Assembly (NCBI GenBank): GCA_010093485.1
Contig: MU001503.1
Location: 1,013,132 to 1,077,131, forward strand
DNA length: 64,000 nucleotides
Direction of reading: 5' to 3'
Source of the DNA: Karstenula rhodostoma CBS 690.94
Taxonomy: Eukaryota; Ascomycota; Dothideomycetes; Pleosporales; Didymosphaeriaceae
Shown: positions 21,116-32,461 of the stretch, piece by piece
Layout: each line of letters opens with the position of its first letter
Numbering within the stretch: position 1 is the first letter of the stretch
Position numbers and translations under genes: made by a program
The notes under the pieces: generated by a model
Told to the model about the DNA's origin: nothing
The model's input: only the letters and a program-made list of their open reading frames with translations
Database searches by the model: none

Positions 21116-22289
21116 TCACCAGTACTTCGCCCACCTGCTCGCTCCACCCAGCACGCCCACAAACTCCCTCGCCACCACCCGGTCCACCTGCTCGCTCGGA
21201 TGCAGCTCATCATACCACAGATAACTATCCCTATCGCTCCGCGAAATGTTGCCAGCGCCCACCACGTACCCCGTGATGTTCAGCGGCGCCGTCCCATTCA
21301 GATACTCCTCCGGGTTCGCATACATATCCGTGATCAGGGCATTGACATCGAAGTTGGCGATGTTCGCGCCCGGCCAGGTGGCGTTCACGCGCGTCTCGAA
21401 CGGCGTGCGGTACGCGTAGATGGCGTTGACGGTATCCACGGTCTCGAGCATGCGGTAGCTGATTTCGGTCATGTTACCGCCGGCGAACGCCTGCTTGTCG
21501 GGGAAGAACTGCGTTGTGTTGAGGCCGCCGCGGGCGGGGGTTGCGTATTGCGGGAGGAGGTTCAGCGGCGCGAGGTTCAGCAGGACAAAGTAGCGTGCAC
21601 CGTTCTGGTACAGCCCGTCGACGACATGGTACACGCAGTCCACGTAGTCGGTCAGCACTTTCCCCGCGACCTGGCTGTCGGTGAGGAAGGCGTTGTTGCC
21701 GACGTCGTTGGTGCCGATCCAGATGGTGTAGACGGTGGTGGAGGGGGTCCCCGTGAAGAAGGCGGTGCCGTTCGGGGAGATGTATTTGGAGTCTGCGAGG
21801 TAGGCGGGGAGTTCGTAGCCGAGGATGTCTGGGAAAGGTGCGTTGATGGAGGCCCAAGTGCGAGGTGTGATTTTGTTGGAGCAGACAGCGCCGCTGACGG
21901 CGTAGTTGTAGAGGGTGCTGTTGGTATAGATGGAGGCGTAGCGCGGCCAGACGAGCCCGCCCGTGGAGGCTTTGTAGCTCTGTGGTCGTTAGAAACTTCC
22001 GAGGTCTTTGAATGGCTAATTTGCAATGAAGTGGATTTTGCGGTTGTGGAGGTCACATGGTGTTATTGCAGCCCAAATGCAAGCAATGGGTCAGACGTAC
22101 CACTCCGAGATGCACTCCAATCGGTGGCGCTGATCCATTATGGCTTCCGAAATATCCTAAACGGTTTTCATCCGTGTAGCTGTCTCCAAACGCCACCAGC
22201 GTCTTGAAATCTTGCGCCTGCCACGCATTCGTTGTGTATTGAGCTGACACCGCACCGAGCAGGATGCCCGAAAAGGAAAACCAGCGCAT
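21116..22289 (-). CDS. Secreted SGNH/GDSL esterase (CE16-like)
   Basis: 350 residues from two exons (intron 21980-22100). A signal peptide (MRWFSFSGILLGAVSA) is followed by block I, LVAFGDSYTDENR, with the nucleophile Ser. Block III is WIGTNDVGNNAF and block V is YLWYDELHPSEQVDR, holding the Asp and His of the triad. This arrangement fits fungal acetylesterases of carbohydrate esterase family 16, which remove acetyl groups from hemicellulose oligomers. Several N-glycosylation sequons support secretion. A minus-strand TATA-like element lies near 22394-22402. Exact substrate is an inference from family resemblance. Confidence 0.88.
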
Positions 22290-24046
22290 GTTGAAACCCA
22301 GCAATGCAATCCTTCAACTTTATGATGGTCAGGTGCAAAAATATAGCAGCCGCGATGAAGCAGTGCTGCAACGGGGTCGGTGGTTCGTCTAAACAATATA
22401 TATTCCGTCCCTTCTCCCGCGGGCTCTAGTGCACCGGAGGTTCAACCCATTGCTCCGAAATGTCGGCAACTACATATTGAGGTCAGGATGTTGCGGAGAA
22501 GCAGCGGGGTTACCTGGCTAGATGTACTTGGTTAACGCAATCTAGCCTGGTCGAATGCGGTATCAGCCTAAAATGCTTGTTGCCGGGACGATCAGACGTT
22601 GTGTTCTCGGGTACGATGATGACGACAGCGTCGAACGCTTATGCCCAGACTCGTCGTTGCGATTGATGCTTTGAAGTCAGCTAAATTCTCTGCTGTTGCC
22701 GCCAAAGTGTGCTGTGAAGAGCTGCCTTCTCCACAGAGAGTGGGCCAATCAGAGATGCCCTAGCGGGAGGCTGTGGCAGTGGAAGTGCAACTCGGCAGCC
22801 ATTGAGTCGAGTGCAATGGACAAGACAGCAAGTGAGGGCGACGGCTTGATTGGGAAGTATGGCAGAAAAGTGCGAAGCGCGTCAAGCGACTGTGCTGCAA
22901 TACTGCCACGTATTCCCGAGCCACACTCACGTGATTGCTGGTGGATGCATCCGTAGGGCTGTTCCCGCTTCCCCGCGGTACGCACTGTTGTTTTGACGAT
23001 GCCGGATGGTCTCGGTCGGTGGGTCGTTATCACCAAACGCGCGTGTGCTGTATGCAGGCTCGTCCGCATCCGATACTGGGGCCGATGGAGCAATGGGATC
23101 TGGATAGGCGTGTACACTTGGTTGGGGCGTTGCTCGGGGCGTTGCTCGGGGTGTTGCTGTGCTCGTAGTGGCGCTGGTATGCATCGAGCATTGGGACATA
23201 CGGGTGTATAAGGTTGTGTTGCACCGAAACGGCCATCGTGATGGCCGTTGGGCTCTGTCCACAAGTATCCACGGCCAGGCTCAGGCGACAGTGTAGGTAC
23301 GCCATGGAGCCCATTGCTCTGCGCTGGTCCTTCGCTTCCATCCAGTCGGTGACGAAGGCGTGCAAGGCGCTCGTGGCAGCCAATCAACGCCATCAACCAT
23401 GTTGCTTGTGCAAAAATAACGTTTGGTGCATGTTGAAGTGGTGCTTGCGTTCGAGCGCAGTCGGTGCAAGCTTGATTCCTTGGAACCCTAATTTAGTCTT
23501 GAGCCGGAGACGTTCCACTGTTCCCACTCACCTCTGACCTCGGACAACTCATCCGGCTCCTACTTCATTCTTCATTCATGTTTGACGAGTCCTTCGATCC
23601 ATGTGCCACCAGTTTGTTGATGGCCAGCGCCGGCGCATTGTGCCTCCGGACGAGCAGTACCCCACGCCGCCGACCGCTCTCTCCTGCAGCCACGGCTGAC
23701 ATCGAAGCGTGAGCACTACCCATCAGGCTCGGGACGTTATACGGCCATGAGTACGACTGGACTGCCGCCTTGGAGACGTTCGTTACACTGGACCAGCGGT
23801 GAGCAGGCACCTGGTCGTGCCTTCCAGAGGACCCCGACATCGACATCGTGAACCTCACGCCAACGCCCAGTCACGGCTGGCCTGCACTGCTACAAGAACG
23901 CGAGTCCAACGACTGCGCCAGGATCGAAGGGATAAGACGCAAGGGGAAGCATTGTATTGGCGCCGCTTTGGTATTGGCAATGGTGCAGGACACACTCGTA
24001 CCGCCCGACTAGAAAGCAAACACTACGCTACGACAGAACACCATCG
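22290..24046. other. Gene-poor region left of the methyltransferase
   Basis: No gene supported. The longest frame, 22749-23396 on minus (215 residues), is Pro/Arg/His-rich without domain features. A short tandem repeat of GGGCGTTGCTC-like units occurs at about 23124-23159. The left part is the promoter of the esterase. Confidence 0.45.
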
Positions 24047-25466
24047 TTAACTCCTGCGCGCCCAGGCTACGTAGCTGTCTTCCCGTCAATACTCCCAACA
24101 ACAGTGCTCAATGGGACAACTCACATCGGAAGGTATAGCTGCAGGGTTGTGTCTCGCAACTCCATCTTCGCCTCGTTGTTGAGCGTCTCCACCTCCGCAG
24201 CAGACATACCGAGACGGTCTGTAAACAGCCAAAGGCTCGCCGACTCTAATAACTCGCTGACCATGTCCACGCTATCCCGTCCAATTCTGGCCATGTGTGG
24301 CTCTATCGCATGGTTAAAGTCTTCTCAGAAGCTAGCGGCACGGTTCACTGAACTGACTCAAGGAGAACAAAACTTACCTGAACGCCATCCGCCAATGGGC
24401 AATTGGAATGTGTTGAGATTGATGTACTTGTAGCCAGCATCGACAAGCAGCCGCCCGAGTCGTTGCGGCCCAACACGAGGATCTCTTCTCGAACGTTCCA
24501 TTGCCTCGGCATATTTTTCCCACCAGGTTCGCAGAGCAGAGTTCATGTCCAATCTTCCCGAGTTGGACTGGATGTTGAGATAGTACTCTACCATCTGAAC
24601 CCAACCGGTCGGCTTCAAGAGCCTCTTCATATCTTGCACGTAGGTGGGCCATCTGGTACTTTTGATACCTTGAGCTAATCGATGTCAGCCGACGAGTTGA
24701 GCCATCATCAATACCCGCAGTGCGTACCAACGAAACGGGAATGAACCAGATCGTAAGGCTTGTATTCGAATACTTCAGGAATATCGAATCGGTCATTGAG
24801 GTTGTAGCCGTGTAGGCTGAGGTTATCCGGCTGATCTGGAAGGGGTTCCGGATATACTAATCGCAGATGTACAGAATCAGCTGGGACTCCCACCACTCCC
24901 GTGTCCTAGCGTTACTTACTGTCCAGACCGGTCACCTGTCAGAGTTAGACGACAATATTCACAAGATGAGGAGCAAGATAGGGTGTATCGAGCTTCCCCT
25001 ATCAACTGACCTCGCACTGTTCATAGTCTTCGGCAACCTGGACCGCCCATTGTCCTCTACCATACCCGCATTCGAGGATTGAGCGAGGATTGGAGATACT
25101 AGGGAAGAAAAGTTTCTCTCCAAAAAATCGGTAAAGTATGTCGTATTGTACCTCCAGGCGAATCTCTTCGCGCTGTACTGCGTTAGCCAAGCCCGAGCCA
25201 GAAAAGCTGGAACAGCATCTAGTCATGGGTTTCGCACCTCGTCTCTACATCCGAAATACAAAGTCAGCATAGCTCAAGATAGGACACGCAGAGGAGGCCC
25301 TAGTGGAGTAGCATTCTAGCGACTGACGAGTTTTCTGCTTGCCGCTAGAACGACCCGCATTATACCGAGAGGTAACGCACACTGGAACGCAATAAATCCT
25401 CCTATCCACCGAGTACTTCTGGAAATCGCGCTCGTGTATCACCACTAGATCACGGACGTTCGCCAT
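24047..25466 (-). CDS. LaeA/UMTA-type SAM-dependent methyltransferase, eight exons
   Basis: 305 residues after joining eight exons (minus order): 25466-25381, 25244-25238 (7 nt), 25172-25011, 24935-24920 (16 nt), 24856-24728, 24668-24378, 24323-24125 and 24074-24047; the total of 918 nt is in frame. SAM-binding motif I, ECGYGRGQWA, is at 65-74, followed by VTGLD (motif II), FEYKPYDLVHSRFV and LLKPTGWVQMVEY, the order seen in fungal UMTA/LaeA-like methyltransferases. The 7-nt exon supplies the Asp-Glu that this family has just before the first conserved helix. The end LYLPIYVAWARRS also matches family C-termini. Such enzymes often modify secondary metabolites, but no biosynthetic genes adjoin here. 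The exon structure is my reconstruction. Confidence 0.82.
25238..25244 (-). other. Seven-nucleotide microexon
   Basis: AGACGAG between a TAG acceptor and a GTGCGA donor. It joins a GT-ending exon 1 to give Val-Asp-Glu and keeps the frame into exon 3. Without it the frame is lost. Confidence 0.6.
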
Positions 25467-28400
25467 GGAAGCGATTCTCTCACCGGTTTACCACGGCCTT
25501 GTGTCGATCTACAAACGGGGCAGCAGGCCTTTGGCTCAGCTTGAACAGCTTTTCGCAATCCATTAGTGATCTAGGATAACTAAGCCACACTGGGTTCTCA
25601 CCTCTGAAGAGATATGAACACGCCGGTTCGAAGGTCGTTCGCACAAATGGTGTGATCACTTCAGGAATACTATGAACGGAGAGAAGAGACGGTAATTGCT
25701 ACTGGGACATGCCGCAATCCATAGGCCATACTGCGACATTTGCTGAAGCCTAATCAGGGACTCGGCAAAACTGAACGGAGATCAGAGCCACATGACCTCG
25801 AGTAACTGGGACTACTGGGTTTCTGCGGGATTGACTGGTGCTACAGGGAGTTCCTGGCCTGCACGTACTGGCGACGGCGGCGTGCGGCGATGAGCTGGCC
25901 ATTGCCGCGATAACCAACGCCTAGGGAGATTGGCGGGAAGAGGCCCGACAGAAAGAAAACTTGCGTGGATCCGACGAGGTCACGTTCCCCACCTAGAAAG
26001 AGAACATTCGCTGCATCAAGAACATTGCTCTCCCGAACGCGGAGCCATCGAGCACTCTGCCGACCAATGAAGTCGTCGATCGTCATCGACGACCGTGAAA
26101 GCATTAGCCTCAGTGCCTGGTGGGGTGGCTATAATGACTCCGCCATACATGGACACAGCGTAATGGCGATAATGGGAACGTGCGCATTGTGCCACCAAAA
26201 TGCGGCTAACCACATCAAGGAGCTCGAGGGTTCTCGAATAGAAGATTGGATGACCCAAGCGTCGGTTGTGAAAACGTCTGTTGGGCTCAAACTCGAGCAA
26301 GGGCTTGTCGCGAAGCGCTAGCCGTGTGCATTGACATTTGATAGACTGACAGCCATTCTGAGTAGCGTCGAAAACCAGAGATGAGATAAAGCACGCGTGG
26401 CCTACGATACCGTCGACATGGCCCTGGTATGGCCGCTGCAGAGGCCACAGCCGCTGTTGGAGACCACCAAGGACTAGGGCACCACAGCCGCGGAAACCTC
26501 GACCACTACTCAAGCTCCATTTTCAAGAGACCCTTGGGACAGACATTTCATTCTCTGCATTATATGCGCACGGTGTTCTACTAAACATACTTTACACACA
26601 CTTCCTGTTGAGTCCAGTCCCAATCCAGGACAGCCGTACGTTCATTGTTGTCGGAAGCTCACGCCGCTGCTCGTTTCAAAGAGTGCGTACATGGCGGACA
26701 CCCATGGGAATACCATGTGGGTATTTTTCTGCCGAATTGCGGGCCAACTCCCTGTACAAGCCGCAGCTACATACCCACACAGATGCAAGCCAACCAAGGG
26801 TCATTCTATATCTTGCGGTGATCCCTTTACTTTGGCTGCAAAATGATCACGATCTGTCGACCAGCACCCCCCAAAGCTTGTAGTTGTTGGATCGTCGCAC
26901 AACATCGGGAAGATACCCACGAGCAACGACTCGATGCCTATGCATCGGCCAAGGTCTTTCGCATGCACACGGCTCACCCAGGTTTCTCGCCCACCACCAC
27001 GCCTACGAGCGACTGCAACATCCCAGATAGTTCACTACGATGGTGTTCTTCGGGAGTCGTTACTCCGATCGTCATTCAACTCAACGGTGAGCACCAAGTC
27101 GCTGACTAGGAAAACCGACATGCAATCTAAATGGCCGAGATGGTAGCTCGCCCAACCGAATTCATTGCTCTAGACCCCCCGCACATGTTACGGCAGGATT
27201 CTCGCTATACATATTGCACTACGGTCATCGCCAGGGCCTCTGCACGCACGGCTGAGACTAGCTGTAGACCTGTGCTGATGCGGAAAGTGGAACAGCGGTT
27301 GCCCATTGGAAGCGAGAGCAAGACTGGTCTATGAGCCAATGGACTAAGTGCAGCCACTTCCCACGCTGCCAGCATTCGCCTGCAACATGTCTGACATCTC
27401 GAGCGCCGACCATCCTGGACAGCGCCACGTAACACACACCATGGACCGATTCGGGTACGAAGTGTTTGGAAGGCGTTTTTTTCGATTTATCCGTCATGGA
27501 GGCGAAAACTGTACATGCATGACGAGCATGGCGACGAGCATCTTGAGCGGGGCTTTCGGCTGTGAGGTAACCCGCTGTCAAAGTTTGCCAGTGCTTCCTG
27601 CACAGAATGCAACAGCCTCGGGAAACGTTCGGGCCTTTTTCAGATGCAGCAAGAGCGCAAGAAGATCCCAATACTGCTCGGTGGTCACACCCAGCCCAAG
27701 CTGTGCATCCACTTTACGGTTGTAGCGGTGCATTGGCCACTTCTCCAGGGCACTCAATACCAGACGGTAACCTGCACCTTCTCGGCTCCTATGCTGTACA
27801 ACGCATTATGAGCGCCGCCCCGTTGGTTTATTGAAGACATGCATCCGCAGCCAAGCGACCGTTACACACATCATGGCGGAAACAGGGGACCTGCGTCCCC
27901 GAGGGATCACAGCTTTAGTCTATTGGGGCTATGGTCCTCCGTATTTGCAATGTCGAACCCAGCTATGAGAGGTATCATGCGCTCGAACCTGGCACAGCGA
28001 CTCCTGCATTGATCCGACACCATGTGGCGATGTGTTCGATTGCGCAGAGAACGTACGACGCAGCGCAGTATAAGCATATGTACATTGTGGCCCTCACGAC
28101 TTGCTCACGTGTATAGTATACCCCACGCACCGGTCATTGATGACCCTGGTGCAGAGCTCTCTGCATGTGCTACACGCCCCAGGAGAGCATTGCTCGCCGG
28201 TATGCTGTCTGTCTCACCTCTACGCCACGTCGTCGTGTTTCAGAATCGAGAAGCGCCAATGGAAGTGTCCAAGGATCCAGCTGAGGGCAAGGTCTCTCCA
28301 TCCGGCGTCGGTAGAGTTTTCGCGGGGGTGGAATGGAGACGGGGTTGGTCAGGATGGCCTATCAGCTGTTAATCACTTGGAAGCTTTCACGGAAACAACA

Positions 28401-29232
28401 AAAGTTCAGAACGTGAAGTCTATATTGAACGTGTTTTGGTAGGCTTCGTGTTCACGAAAAGCCTTTGGTGACATCTCAACACGCTCGCTTGGCGCTACTC
28501 CAAGCTGGCTTACGTAACGCTTTTCCTCGATCATGAAGCTGAGCGACCGGTCATGGTTGGGCTACAGGCTCTACAACGATAGTTTACACTGAGAAGAGCC
28601 TTGTACCACCTGCTTTGTCATTCACGTGTCTCGCTTCCTGATGCTCTCCAAAATGTGGACGAACGCCAGTGCAAACAAGAGGCCTGGTACCTGAATGCCC
28701 CACATTGCGGACTTCCAGGAGGTTTCGATCTTGGGTGGTGCACTTTCACAAGCCCACAACTCAAGTCGCAAGAGTGTCATCAGCTCGGCAGCGGCGTCAT
28801 AGTCTGGCAGCTGATGTCGAGGCTCTGCTCTGGTTTGCCGGGTGACCTTGCATGTGAAAACGGGCGCGTCACGTGCACCCCCACAGTTCGGCGCCCCAGA
28901 TTCGGCCGTCACCATGGACCTCGGCAAGTCGGCGGGAGCGATGACCTCGACGCCCGGAGCTCGACGAACACTCAAAACCTACGCACGCCGCCCGTTCACC
29001 TGCGACTGACTGTGCCGTGTGATCATCCCTCTTTCTCGCCAGCGTCTTTTGTATATTTCCCTTTTGAGTAGTCCGGGTAGACGACCCCAGAACCGAACCA
29101 ACAAACGAACGGACGAGCTTCGCAAAGCGTCGCGATTGCTTGTGGCATTGCTCTCTGTAGCGGTGTGCACTTTCCCTCGACTCTTGAAGCACTTGTACGG
29201 TACCTGGGTTGGGCCGCGGTATTCGACGCATC
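25467..29232. other. 3.8-kb gene-poor region
   Basis: I find no supportable gene. The most gene-like frame is 26016-26513 on minus (165 residues); a second minus frame at 25841-26104 overlaps it, and neither shows a domain. A 117-residue minus frame at 28622-28975 is likewise unassigned. The right end is the promoter of the Fox2 gene. Confidence 0.45.
28919..28924. promoter_or_regulatory. CCTCGG site upstream of the beta-oxidation gene
   Basis: CCTCGG, the core bound by FarA/FarB fatty-acid regulators in Aspergillus, lies about 310 bp upstream of the Fox2 start. A six-base match is weak by itself; the target gene makes it plausible. Confidence 0.3.
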
Positions 29233-32173
29233 ATGGCTCCCGCAGAGCTGCGGTATGATGGCCAGACGGTGGTGGTGACGGGTGCGGGTGGTGGGCTCGG
29301 TCGCGAGTACGCCGTCTTCTTCGGAAGCCGCGGCGCCAGCGTCGTGGTCAACGACCTTGGGGGAAGCTTCAAGGGCGAGGGTGCGGGATCGGCGGTATGT
29401 TCATTGTTCGTTTTTATGGCTTTGGAGGCATCAGCTTGCCACGCCAACTTGTGGTGGTGGTGGAGCATCCATTGAGCCCCACGGTCCCGCGACACGAGTA
29501 CACACAATACTGACGCGCACAGGCCGCAGACAAGGTCGTCAACGAGATCCGCGCCGCTGGCGGCAAGGCTGTTGCCAACTACGATTCCGTCGAGAACGGC
29601 GAGGCCATCATCAAGACGGCCATTGACAACTTTGGGCGCATCGATGTGCTCATCAACAACGCAGGCATCCTGCGCGATGTCTCCTTCAAGAACATGAAGC
29701 AAGCCGACTGGGACCTCATCTACAAAGTCCACGTCAAGGGCGCCTACAAGTGCGCGCACGCAGCATGGCCGTACTTCCGGAAGCAGAAGTACGGACGCCT
29801 GATTAGCACCGCGTCCGCTGCTGGTCTGTTCGGCTCCTTCGGCCAGACCAACTACTCGGCTGCAAAGCTTGCCCTCGTTGGTTTCACTGAGACGCTCGCG
29901 AAGGAGGGCTTCAAGTACAACATCCTCTGCAATGTCATCGCGCCCATTGCTGCGAGCCGCATGACGGAGACGGTCATGCCGCCTGATGTCCTGGAAAAGC
30001 TCAAGCCCGAGTGGATCGTGCCGCTTGTTGCCGTACTCACACACAAGTCCAACACCGAGACCGGCGCGATATTCGAAGCGGGTGGTGGCCACATCGCGAG
30101 GCTACGGTGGGAACGGTCAAAGGGCGCTCTGTTCAAGCCCGACGACTCTTTCACACCCGGCGCTGTTGCGGCGAAATGGAAACAGATCGTAGACTTCACC
30201 GACGCAGAGCACCCCGAAGGCCCGACAGATGCTCTTGGTATTCTTGAGGCTGCGACGCAAGTGGCTCCGAGTCCTAAGACTGAGCAGCCCAATTTCAAGG
30301 ACAAGGTGGTGCTAGTCACTGGCGCTGGTGGCGGGTAAGTTTCACCGTCCTTTGGGAAGAACAGTCCCTAACAAGATACAGTCTCGGCCGCGCATACGCT
30401 CTCCTCTTCTCCAAACTCGGCGCAAAGATCGTTGTCAACGATCTGGTAAACCCGGATGCCGTTGTGCAAGAGATCCAGAAGCTCGGTGGAGAAGCTGTGG
30501 GGAACAAGGCCAACGTCTGTGACGGCGAGGCAGTGGTCAAAACTGCCATTGATACCTACGGCCGCATCGACGTGCTAGTCAACAACGCGGGCATCCTGCG
30601 GGACAAGGCCTTCACCAACATGACCGATGAGCAGTGGGACGTCATCCACCAGGTGCATCTTTTCGGCACGTATTCCTGCAGCAAGGCCGCCTGGCCCTAC
30701 TTCCTCAAGCAGAAGTACGGTCGTGTCATCAACACCACATCGACCAGCGGTATCTACGGAAACTTTGGTCAAGCCAACTATGCTTCGGCCAAGTGCGGTA
30801 TCCTCGGTTTCTCCAAGTCTCTTGCTCTTGAAGGCAAGAAGAACAACATCTTCGTCAACACCATCGCACCCAGCGCCGGTACTGGTATGACCCGCACAAT
30901 CATGCCCGAGGAGATGGTCCAAGCACTCAAGCCTGACTACGTCGCTCCCCTCGTTGTGCTGCTCTCCTCCGACAAAGCGCCCGAGCCGACTGGTGGTCTC
31001 TACGAGACGGGCCAAGGCTGGATCGCTGCTACGAGGTGGCAGCGCACCGGTGGCAACGGCTTCCCGATCGATGTCAAGCTTACGCCTGAAGCGGTATTGG
31101 AGAGGTGGGACAGGATCAACAACTTTGAGGACGGTCGTGCGGATAACCCCTACGACAACGCCAGCGGACTCAAGAGTATCATGGCAAACATGGAGAACAC
31201 AAGCAAGGGCAGCAAGGATGACGGCGACAAGGTCGACTACCTCAAAGCGATTGAGCAGGCAAAGGCCGCAAAGGCGCAAGGCTCAGAGTTCCAGTACGAC
31301 GAGAAGGATGTGATCCTCTACAGTAAGCCCTCCCTTCCCCTCCACCATCACACATTCTAAGCCACATAATCTAACACGATAGCAGACCTTGGAATCGGCG
31401 CCAAACGCACCGACCTCCCCTTCGTCTTCGAAAACAATGAGAACTTCCAAGTCCTGCCGACCTTCGGCGTCATCCCGCCCTTCAACGTCGTCCTCCCCTA
31501 CAGCTTCGACGATATCGTCCCCAACTTTAGCCCCATGATGCTCCTGCACGGCGAGCAGTTCCTCGAAATCAGGAAATACCCCATCCCCACCGAGGCCAAG
31601 CTGATCACGTTCCCGAAGCTGGTCGAAGTCATGGACAAGGGCGCAGCCGGCGTGGTCGTCCAGAGCACCACCACCGTCGACGCAAACACGGGCGAGGAAA
31701 TCTTCTACAACGAGTCCACCGTCTTCATCCGGGGGTCCGGCAAGTTCGGCGGCAGCCCCAAGGGCGGCAACCGCGGCGCCGCGACAGCCATCCACAAGCC
31801 GCCCCAGCGCGCCCCTGACGCCGTCGTCGAGGAGGCCACCACCGCCGAACAGGCCGCCATCTACCGCCTCTCCGGCGACCGCAACCCGCTGCACATCGAC
31901 CCAGAGTTCAGCAAGGTCGGCGGCTTCGACGTGCCCATCCTGCACGGCCTGTGCTTCTTTGGCTTCAGCGGCAAGCACGTGCTCCAGACGTACGGGCAAT
32001 TTAAGAACATCAAGGTCAGGTTCGCCGGGACCGTGCTGCCTGGCCAGACGCTGCAGACGGAGATGTGGAAGGTCGGGAATACCGTCGTCTTCCAGACTAA
32101 GGTCAAGGAGACTGGGAAGCTGTGCATTTCCGGTGCGGGTGCCGAGTTGCTTGGGGGCGGGAGTAAGCTATAG
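29233..32173 (+). CDS. FOX2: Peroxisomal multifunctional beta-oxidation enzyme (Fox2)
   Basis: 900 residues from four exons; introns 29395-29522, 30335-30381 and 31323-31385. Two tandem short-chain dehydrogenase domains come first, each with the NAD-binding TGAGGGLGR motif (near residues 16 and 320) and with NNAGILRD; active-site motifs are the NYSAAK and NYASAK boxes. A C-terminal hot-dog/MaoC enoyl-CoA hydratase-2 domain follows (about 640-900) with the catalytic stretch [14 protein letters not shown]. The last three residues are SKL, a canonical PTS1, so it works in peroxisomes. It performs the second and third steps of fatty-acid beta-oxidation through D-3-hydroxyacyl-CoA. The ATG at 29233 gives the normal family N-terminus [11 protein letters not shown]. 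Confidence 0.96.
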
Positions 32174-32461
32174 TGGGTGCGGGGTTGGTGGGCGTTTGGA
32201 TGTATGATATCTCGCAAAATGAATGAAATAGCTTTTACGTACTTCATACGACGGTTGCTGGTGGAAAGACATTAGAGTGCGGTGGACTCTCCATGCGGAA
32301 GAGGATGCATGATGCCCAGTATGTAGAAGTTGAGCAGTGGACGCCGCACTGTGAGGAGGCATACATCTGCCATGATGAGAACAGAACATGCAATGCTCCA
32401 ACCAACACGACGGCCAACATGACACACAACCCTCCCAACCACGCCCCAGCGATCCAACAGC

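Noticed and set aside
21200..22207. 335-residue plus-strand frame opposite the SGNH esterase
   Set aside because: Antisense shadow; the minus strand carries the GDSL blocks and signal peptide.
22749..23396. 215-residue minus-strand frame
   Set aside because: His/Pro/Arg-rich, no signal peptide or domain, no splice support.
24324..24377. Methyltransferase locus as a pseudogene because of scattered short frames
   Set aside because: All eight exons join in frame with GT-AG borders and the product carries motif I and a normal C-terminus, so it appears intact.
26016..26513. 165-residue minus-strand frame in the gene-poor region
   Set aside because: Considered as a decayed gene, but no family features; kept only as a remark in the region entry.
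28869..30092. 407-residue minus-strand frame opposite the Fox2 gene
   Set aside because: The opposite strand encodes an unmistakable SDR domain; this frame has no domain.
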